DNA from: Ricordea florida
Taxonomy: Eukaryota; Cnidaria; Anthozoa; Corallimorpharia; Ricordeidae
Assembly: GCA_949710005.1 (NCBI GenBank)
Contig: OX453284.1
Location: 3,506,001 to 3,570,000 of the forward strand
DNA length: 64,000 bases
Direction of reading: 5' to 3'
Both the position numbers and the translations under genes were made by a program. The notes under the pieces were generated by a model. That model made no database searches, had not been told where the DNA came from, and saw only the letters and a program-made list of their open reading frames with translations. Numbering within the stretch: the stretch's first letter is position 1; every line of letters starts with the position of its first letter. Shown here piece by piece: positions 57,001-64,000 of the stretch.

Positions 57001-60000
57001 GACATACAGTAAAGCTGTGTTGATGTGCTAGACAAATATTGTTGAGAACAAATCAGACCCCTTTCTCCAGAACCATCACATTTTTAAACAAATGATCTTT
57101 CTTTATACATCAATGTCAAAAAGGAAGATGCACAATGTACAACATGTCATTAATTTCTTACCCAAAGGAATAGGTAGAGGATGTTTTTTGCAATGACACC
57201 CAAAGAGATAGAAGACATGTCAGAAGACTGGTGAGTAATAAGAGAACAAAACAGAAGCAATATCAGTATGAATATTAATTGTACTGTGCATAATAATATG
57301 CTGTGGTTCGATTTTTTTCCTTGGTTTAAATTTTATTTTCCTTTGTTTTTTTTTTCGGTATAGTTCTGTACGAGTTTGAAACAAAGGAAAATGAAATTTA
57401 AACCAACAATAAAATTGAACCATGACACATACAAAAAGTCATTGCATAACATCGTATATTATAAACAAGTAATTGGATGATTTCGAGTGAAATTCTGGAT
57501 AACTAAGCACTTGTAAATTTTTCAAAGACAACAAGTTGCACTCGCCGTACACATATCATGTGTACAGGATCACGTGCTCGTTTATTCCAAATTGCACTTG
57601 AAACTACTTGATTACTTATACAAACAAGCATACAGAGACATAAAACTGGAAATTTGCAGATGTCATGCTTACCTTAATAAATCGAATAAGGTCAAATAGC
57701 TAAAAGATGTAAGAGCTGAAAGTAACATAGAAGGACTGTCATTAAATGATATTCAGAAAGTTTTCAAATGAAAGTAACTTTGTGAAACAAAATGGCACTG
57801 GTTAGAACTGTAATCGATTGAATTGCTAAGTCTATGATAATAATTAAGTCTTATAGACTGAGACACCAATAAGTGGGAAATTCACTATCAGGAATTGCAA
57901 AGAAATAGGAAATTGAAACTGGCAAAACGGTACAGATACACAATTCTCTCTTACCTAAACTATTTGTTGATCCAGAGTATATAAAAAGTCCACAAGAACA
58001 AAGCGTGTTTAGAATTATTAACCAGAATACTCTCCAACCCTGCAAGGTGAGATTGAAAGATTTGAAAGGGTAGCACTGTTGCAATAGTACTGGACTATTA
58101 ATTTAGCAGATTTTAAGTATCACCCTACCTGTCTTTCAGCAAGGACTGTTTGGAGTTCTCTTCTGATTCTTTTAATAACAGGGTGGGATCTTTGTGGAAA
58201 AGGTTTAATCACACTCTTAAAAGGAATAAAACAATTTATTACAGAGGACAATAAGTGTAAAACACCAAGTAGTAGTTATTAATATTTACAAAATTACTCA
58301 GATACTATGTGCACGCTGATTGATCCAAAAGCTATAGGTTATTCAGGGCTTTCAATAAGATTTGAAGTAGGTGTCTGCCCATATCATAGCAGGCAACTGT
58401 GACTATTTAGGTGGCCAAAGGCCACTTTTTCTAGCCCTTAGGATCCTCAGGGGGTCACTATTTTTTCTAGAATATTGATGCTAACTAATTAAATGGCTTT
58501 CACTGCTCTAATTTAGGTACTAGCATATTCAAAGTATATATTTTTAGAAAGGACATAAAAAACACTTTCTGATGGTAACGATCTTCGTCACCTGGGATGT
58601 CATATTTGATGACGTCATTAGACCAAATATGGAGAAAGGTTATAAAAAAGGTAGAACCTGTGAAACACATTTTTGTCACCTAGATTTTCCACTATTTGAG
58701 AAGAATTGTATTTTAACAAAATAGACATGCTAATTGCAGCTAGAAAACAAATGTTTGTCAATTTTATGAATATAATCTTGAAAGTATTAATCTTGGCTTT
58801 TCAGAGCAAAACCAAAAAGGTGATTATCATAAAAATTACATTTTATTGTCAAATTAATTGCCATTTATGTTGTTTCTCCTGGCGTAATTAAGTTAAAAAT
58901 TATTATGTCCTGAAAAAGCAGTTAGATATGTTGATAATGTTATAATTCTGTGTATTGCAACACAGTTCTCTGGGTCTTCCTGGCCCGGTCCTCGGTCTTC
59001 CATGAGGTTCTGCCAGTCTTCTTGGGCCAGTTGCCTGCTTGAAGTGGTAGTCCAACATGTGGTATCATCTCCTGAAACATGGATCAGGGCACATGCGGAC
59101 ACCACAGACTGCACACAATATACTGTCAACCCACTGAATATGTACTTTGCATGCCAATCTATTGCCATTTAAAATTGGGTAATGGAAGTGGTCCAGGTTG
59201 AAGCGGAAATGAGGGAACAAGGCTGCTGGCTCCGGGTTTCTGTCTGTCAACTGAGATGATTGCCCTTCCATTGACTAGCTTCTCCACTACGGTCTTTCTG
59301 AACTGGAGCATTTTAGGAGCATCCTTAACATGATTGAGCCATAAGGATTTAGGCATTTGAAATGTTAAGCTCCAAAAGATAAAAAAATATCTTGTAATAC
59401 CAAACAGATCCTTTTATAAGGCTTATATATGTAGTTAGCCTTTGATCAGAGAGGTCAACACTTCCCATATTCTGATTATAAAATAATCATGAATTACTGA
59501 TGGTAGAGTAACAGCTGTCTTTTGCCATTTGTTTCTTTAACAAATTCAATTTCCACTGAATTCTGAACAAAAATAGCATCATTTTGATCTGAAGTGGTCG
59601 CCACATTCAAAGAGCTAACTGATTTCACATGTTTGAAAAATTATTTTACTTTTTTAGTGAAATTGACTGAAAAACTACGATTTTTTTACATTAAAATGCT
59701 TAATTTACAACTATTCCACCATTTTGAAAAATATCTAGGTCCAGTCTCATACAGAATGAGAGAGCAAAGCTTGGGGGCAAGTATTTTTCCATGCATATGT
59801 GCACGGCTAGGACTCTGAGGGTTAAGGTGGTCTGAGAGCATGCTCATCCAGAAAATTTTTAAATTTGGAAGCTTGGAAATGTGATTTCCAGCTTTCTTGG
59901 CATGAAAAAGTAAAGTCAATGACGAACAATTATCATTAAAAGAAATATATATATATATAATATTTTTGAAGTACTTGTTGACAAACATGGTTAAGTAGCT

Positions 60001-62688
60001 GGTGACTGGATAACTCACAGCCGCCAGAGCTCGGCTGCTAATGAAAGCCCTGGTTATTGCACAAGTAAACCCACAGAAAAGAGAAACATTTTCTGTTCTT
60101 ATTTAAAAGTAGTTTATAAAATCAATAAACTGCAGTTTCTATGGGTTTACCAGCATATATAATAAACCACTTGAGATGTTGGGACAACACTCAAAGAAAC
60201 TTAGAAATCACTCACCTGTGGCTCAGAATTTACAAGCTCTTCTCGTGTTCTCCCAACATCCTGCATGGTTTATTACACTGGTAAACCCATAGAAACTGTA
60301 TTGCTTAAATAAGTCATAAATTTAAAAATATTTTGCGAATGCCTCGTAAGAACAGTTTTCTCCTACAGATTGCTTTTACACTGTAACAGCAACTATTCTC
60401 ACTTCACTTTTGTTAGGTAAGTATAAAGGTAAGTTAATTTGAATTTCAGTGCATGTATACTATTCAATTAGTAACAGCTAGCCTACAGTAAAACACAATT
60501 TACATACCGATAATGTAATCCTCTCACCATTCATGCCACTTCTCATTCGTAAGCTTTTGCCTGTCAACAAAGAATTAAAATTTAACAAAAGTAGCTAAAA
60601 TGTGCACATAACCAACAAAATTGTTCTTTTTCTGATGGATGGCAATATCAACATAATCGAGTACTGTACTAACAACAAAGCCTACAATTGAGCAATAATT
60701 TATAGCGTAAAATTCAGAGTTCACCACATTATAATAGAGTGTGTGCAAGTGCAACAAAGCATGAAGATACACAAGAATTCTGACTGGCTGCTGTTATTGA
60801 CATGGCTGATTACATTATATAATAACTAAATATGAGGAACCCAATTCTTACAAGCTATATAGCTTCTATTGCGCTTCCTCATCACTTTACTTGTAACTAA
60901 AATTAATATATAATATTTACTTACTTTCATTATTGATCTTTTATTGTAGTTATATCATTTTTGTATTATTTTAGTTGTAGTAATTATTGTTCTCTACCTG
61001 CGTTTTTTTGTACACTTTATTCTATGTGGCAAACATTCAAAATAAATAAAAAAATAAATAAAAAATTTGCTAAGCTGTACCAGCTTTCAAGGCAGTTTCA
61101 AGAAAATGGCTAGATTGCCATATAATCCCATACTTAATCATGCAAGCTGTGGCTGTACTGTTTTCTTTAGCTAAAACAAAAAAATGTATGGAGGCACAAT
61201 ACCCTAGACAATACAACTACAGTATGCATAATTGGGTTGGATGGAAATGTAGCCAAGAGAATCCCAAACTACAGGTACTCATGTAAACACTTGTCTGTGG
61301 CTCATGTTTTCAAAAGCAATCAGGGATTCCCTCCAGACTCCTTGTTGCACCAATTTATCTTAACACAAAGCACACATTTTAAATTTCTACTTCTAGGGGT
61401 AGCAAATGGTAAAATCTGAGACTCACCAAGACACCAAGACCCTTGCTTAAAGACCGAGATTAAACAATTTTTGAAACTCTGAGCCCTAGATCCTGCGCCA
61501 AAAAAATTGAGCCCAAGACTTGATAATCGAACAGTCACCTGGTCACACATTTAGTTATGGATTAGCTATAATAACAAATTCAAGACTTTGAAACCTTGGG
61601 GAAAAAATCTGAGACTCTGAGACGTAAATAAAAAACTTAATACTTCGAGACCCTTCACAAATGCTGTTGAGGTTTCAAGATCGGATAAAAATTTTACAAG
61701 ACCCAAGATTTTGGAGGTACCATTTGCCACCCCTTTTTCTGAGATCAAGGAAAGAAATAAAGTTCCACTTCATAGCCTTATTCACATAACCTGTACCAAC
61801 ACAGGAAGTGGGCTAATCAGGGTGTGCATTACATCAATAATAGATAATTCTATTCTACCAAAGAATTATAAAGTGCTATCAAGAACTTAAATATATGTTT
61901 CAGGTTAAAATGAATTTCAGGTCAAAATGGTTCCAAACTAGTTTCAGATTAACTTCCATAACCCTCCAACAATCTGAAACAAAGGAAAAATCAAATCAAG
62001 CTAGTTTGGCGCCATTTTGACCTGAAATTCATTTTAAACTACAACATAAACATAAAACAATCTATATGTTTTTACAGCGGAGGGGAACTTTATTGAAATC
62101 TGACATACGCACTATTATAAACACATTGTTAATGAAAGCAAATGCGATTGAGTCTGAAAAAGTACAGGATTTCTATCTCTGATGAAAGTGGACGGTGGCC
62201 ACGGGAAATTCAGTGACTAAAAACAGATCGTGAAAAATCAAAAGCTAAAAAGTTCAGCTGTCTTTGTTTTGTTTTTTCTTTGTTGTGGTTGTTTTTTTTT
62301 TCTTTTTCAGGCTAAATTGCATTTGCTTAAAAATGCGAATCAAAATGCTGCTAACGTCAAATCGTCAGCCACATAAAGTATTTTAAAAAGTATAAAACAA
62401 CTGAAAATAGAAATCAAAAAGAGAATAAAAAACCGAACCAATCGTGTTATGTGTACCCGAGTCTGTGTTCACGCCATCTTGATTTGTTGCCCCGTTTGAA
62501 TCCGGAATATCTATTGCCACTTGCCGAACTTCGGCCTGTTTTTTAGGAATGTAACGCAGGAACCTATCAGTGCCTATGCTCGGGCCCACTGCCGTTACAC
62601 TGTTGTACGATTGTAACACCGGCGAAGATATCGATTCCATTTGAGTTCGATGATGTTGCTGGTTTATACTCAGTCTACCGTCTTGCAT
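51053..62688 (-). CDS. SLC30A6: SLC30A6 / ZnT-6 zinc transporter subunit, 16 exons
   Basis: Cation-diffusion-facilitator protein of the Golgi; in animals it pairs with ZnT-5 to load zinc into secretory-pathway enzymes. Exons (minus): 62457-62688, 60508-60560, 58129-58215, 57955-58039, 57673-57715, 57162-57227, 56587-56667, 56343-56378, 56147-56241, 55763-55811, 54676-54795, 54161-54263, 53833-53880, 53664-53732, 51780-51824, 51053-51388. All phases agree and give 515 residues (human 461). Motifs match human in order: IYSGSTNSL, YSFGYERFEVLAVFTTTVLV, NKPFNQVS, VAGALSVITTDALIS, LPLSIYSGQILLQ, TLDGVLEFRNEHFWTVSFG, AGSLHVRIRRDASEQ and MVLAHVTNKL...IQVFKDDWIR. The first exon (~78 residues) is extra and unconserved, and its GTACAC donor is weak. 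The C-terminal ~70 residues are Ser/Pro-rich. It is divergent from CEBPZOS. Confidence 0.95.
52118..52222. repeat. Near-perfect foldback element
   Basis: Arms CAACTATTCACCGAAGTGGA and mirror, with a GC-rich hairpin centre CCGAGCCGCGAAGCGGCGAGG. It abuts the element at 52223. Confidence 0.75.
52223..52833 (-). mobile_element. TIR element with transposon first exon, in SLC30A6 intron
   Basis: Ends TTTTAGTATATACTAAAACA and mirror. On the minus strand an ATG follows a CTCTGATTGGCT segment also found in the 22.1-22.7 kb elements and opens MAAQFVCMTSEEIIQINNEA, then an acceptor/donor-like GGTAATAG. The peptide resembles the start of DUF3504-type proteins (a loose match from memory). Interior coding exons are missing. 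Confidence 0.55.
53056..53155. repeat. Short foldback element
   Basis: ATGTTCTTGTGGCAAGAAC at the left is mirrored by GTTCTTGCCACTCAAACAT at the right. Confidence 0.6.
53321..53522. repeat. Local duplication, copy 2
   Basis: Partner of 50574-50800, in the SLC30A6 intron between the exons at 51780-51824 and 53664-53732, followed by an AT-rich TAATAA run. Confidence 0.8.
55429..55650 (-). pseudogene. LINE ORF2 C-terminal fragment in SLC30A6 intron
   Basis: NKLFVPFSRTNYMKNSFSYS followed by GATLWNSLPCNIK and a truncated end, typical of CR1-like LINE C-termini. 73 codons, 5'-truncated. Confidence 0.65.
56706..56763. repeat. AT-rich hairpin
   Basis: TTTTAAAAGATCATTATAG... and its mirror ATAATGATCTTATAAAA, about 25 bp per arm, around TTTGCTAATAATTAGCAAA. 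Confidence 0.7.
57303..57422. repeat. MITE-like foldback
   Basis: TGGTTCGATTTTTTTCCTTG at the left, mirror AACAATAAAATTGAACCA at the right, and inner TTTTCCTTTG/CAAAGGAAAA arms. Confidence 0.6.
58930..59360 (-). pseudogene. piggyBac-type transposase C-terminal remnant
   Basis: Minus-strand frames carry LWLNHVKDAPKMLQFRKTVV, a variable linker, then CAVCGVRMCPDPCFRRYH, the Cys-rich C-terminal zinc-finger pattern of piggyBac transposases. Frame shifts between the pieces show decay. In an SLC30A6 intron. Confidence 0.6.
60133..60301. repeat. MITE-like element
   Basis: Ends CAGTTTCTATGGGTTTACCA and mirror, with inner ATAAACCA/TGGTTTAT and ATGTTGGGA/TCCCAACAT arms. Non-coding. Confidence 0.7.
61396..61733. 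repeat. MITE-like element
   Basis: Ends GGGGTAGCAAATGGTA and mirror TACCATTTGCCACCCC, with repeated GAGACTCTGAGAC-type words inside. In SLC30A6 intron 1. Confidence 0.6.
61899..62040. repeat. Palindromic element
   Basis: TTAAAATGAATTTCAGGTCA and mirror TGACCTGAAATTCATTTTAA, with an inner CAAACTAG/CTAGTTTG pair. In SLC30A6 intron 1. Confidence 0.7.
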
Positions 62689-62952
62689 AGCGCAATTAAA
62701 TCCTCGATGCCCGAGTCTAAAATGTCTGAAACCTTATTGCATCTAACTTTGAAGGCTTCGAGATGGTACCAAAGAATAAAAGAGAAAACAGCGACCCATT
62801 TTCGTCAGTAAATAGTGGACACCGGCGTCTCAGTACCAACGCAAGGAAAGGAAAGTCGCCATTTTGAACTGAGCCTGCGACACGTATGTAGATCCCAATC
62901 TCTTTCACGTTCACGGTAGTAGAGTGTGAAATAATTGTTGTTTGTAGTAGCG
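62689..62952. promoter_or_regulatory. Probable bidirectional promoter, SLC30A6/CEBPZOS
   Basis: 264 bp between divergent start codons. No TATA box seen. Inferred from position. Confidence 0.55.
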
Positions 62953-63395
62953 ATGAGCTACAAGTCGTTTTGGAAAGGGCTGGTCAAGGTTGTTATTGTA
63001 GGGGAGGTTATCTTATTTCTGGGCTCTTACAGAGTCTGGCATCAAATGAACACTAGTAGAGGTAAACATTAGCATCATCACAATTGTCTTATTCATACCT
63101 CAATCTTGAACCCAAAGGCTTGACCCCAGCTTTATCGGTCTTTATCACGCATGTTATGCAGCCGTATTTATTCGTTCTTCGCCGGGGTTCTTCGAAAACA
63201 GGAAATGTTTGCGCGTACATTACTCTACATGCATAATTAAGTTTAAGATAATGCAGACATCTAACCATCCTATGTAAAGAAAAAGAAGTTGTCAGTATTC
63301 CTCTTGAATTATGTTATAATGCATTTATGTAACTTTTCTTAATTCTGTAGATTACAGGAAATGGATCAGTGAAAAGTATCCAGTTATACTTGAAG
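62953..63395 (+). CDS. CEBPZOS: CEBPZOS homologue, first two exons, 3' end missing
   Basis: Exons 62953-63061 and 63351-63395 join at phase 1. The protein starts MSYKSFWKGLVKVVIVGEVI, with one membrane helix (VVIVGEVILFLGSY), then WHQMNTSRDYRKWI and EKYPVILE. This follows the human mitochondrial membrane microprotein CEBPZOS (KGVLVAELVGV..., HTSQDFRQ..., KKYPFILE). The final exon was not found before the window ends. Function in the family is poorly known. Confidence 0.75.
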
Positions 63396-63568
63396 GTTGG
63401 TTTTAATCAAACATGCACCAAGGCTCATAGGCAGACCAAGTTCTCAAGTAACAACCAAATTTAACAAATCTGATAATAGTTTAGTTATCTGCTGAACCCC
63501 ATGCAGCTTAATTAAGGTGGAGAGACTGGTTACAAGTTTGTTGTATCACATTCTGTCCACACTGGCAT

Positions 63569-63678
63569 TAGTCTCCTCCGCAGACGTTATTAGGATTGTC
63601 ACGCAACGCTTCTTGGGGGGGGGGGGGGGGGGGAGAAGCGTTGCATGACGATCCTAATAACGGCTGCGGAGGTGACTA
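63569..63678. mobile_element. 110-bp MITE of the 45.9-kb MULE-like family
   Basis: Same outer sequence as the 1.55-kb element (TAGTCTCCTCCGCAGACGTT), collapsed around an 18-base G run. Flanked by CACTGGCAT and CACTGGCAG, 8 of 9 bases matching. In the CEBPZOS intron after exon 2. Confidence 0.75.
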
Positions 63679-64000
63679 CACTGGCAGGGACGTAGGTTAA
63701 TTCTCGACTTCTTATAGATGCAGAATGTTGAAGGAATTGAACACGAACACACAACAAACTTGTACACTGACCGTGCAGATTTCCTTGTTGCTCCATACTT
63801 CATGCATGCTTGATTCGTAGTGTTTCATTCTTCGAAACTAAGTAATGATTTCATATGCATTACCCAAAATTCAGTGACAGTAAACATGATGGAGTATGGA
63901 GCCATGCCGAAATCTTGCTAGTATCCTTAGTAGACAAAGTACATCACTGCTGTCAACTTTCTAGTTAGTTGAACTGTAATTTCAGCCTTGCTGGCATGGT

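Overview
The window looks like nuclear DNA from an anthozoan cnidarian, probably a stony coral. This is inferred from intron-rich animal genes with short exons, many tRNA-derived SINEs and small inverted-repeat elements, and gene content rather than from any diagnostic marker. Nine animal genes can be followed exon by exon with consistent splice phases: EXO1 (minus strand, its 3' end runs off the left edge), YIPF4 (+), an unrecognised secreted cysteine-containing protein (+), a GON7-like KEOPS subunit (-), a C14orf119 homologue (+), a UQCC3-like respiratory assembly factor (-), GLO1 (+), SLC30A6/ZnT-6 (-) and the first two exons of a CEBPZOS homologue (+, runs off the right edge).

Layout. 0-8.6 kb: EXO1, with SINEs and a ~106-bp minisatellite in and around its introns. 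8.7-13.3 kb: an apparently intact two-gene ISL2EU-type DNA transposon (YqaJ-like nuclease plus THAP/DDE transposase), inserted between EXO1 and YIPF4. 13.8-16.4 kb: YIPF4. 16.4-28 kb: a gene-free, repeat-dense block with a complete 2.65-kb element built from a GATCGATC-type tandem array, a Ty3/Gypsy remnant, LINE pieces, nested MITEs and several predicted hammerhead ribozymes. 28.2-33.4 kb: the secreted-protein gene, followed by a second hammerhead cluster. 34.7-36.0 kb: GON7-like and C14orf119, head to head. 36.2-39.5 kb: a ~3.2-kb palindrome made of an 18-bp minisatellite. 40.9-48.0 kb: UQCC3-like and GLO1, head to head, with a 1.55-kb transposon in a GLO1 intron. 51-63.4 kb: SLC30A6 and CEBPZOS, head to head.

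How the genes fit together. They are unrelated housekeeping functions: DNA mismatch repair and recombination, Golgi organisation, tRNA modification, complex III assembly, methylglyoxal detoxification and zinc loading of the secretory pathway. What links them is architecture. Three gene pairs are divergent, with only 110-264 bp between start codons, so they probably share bidirectional promoters. A fourth pair, EXO1/YIPF4, was probably similar before a 4.6-kb transposon inserted about 117 bp upstream of the EXO1 start codon. The most unusual content is the RNA and structural DNA: nine hammerhead-like self-cleaving motifs of three sequence types, a giant foldback palindrome, and the satellite-bearing transposon. 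All family names come from reading translated motifs by eye; no database search was run.
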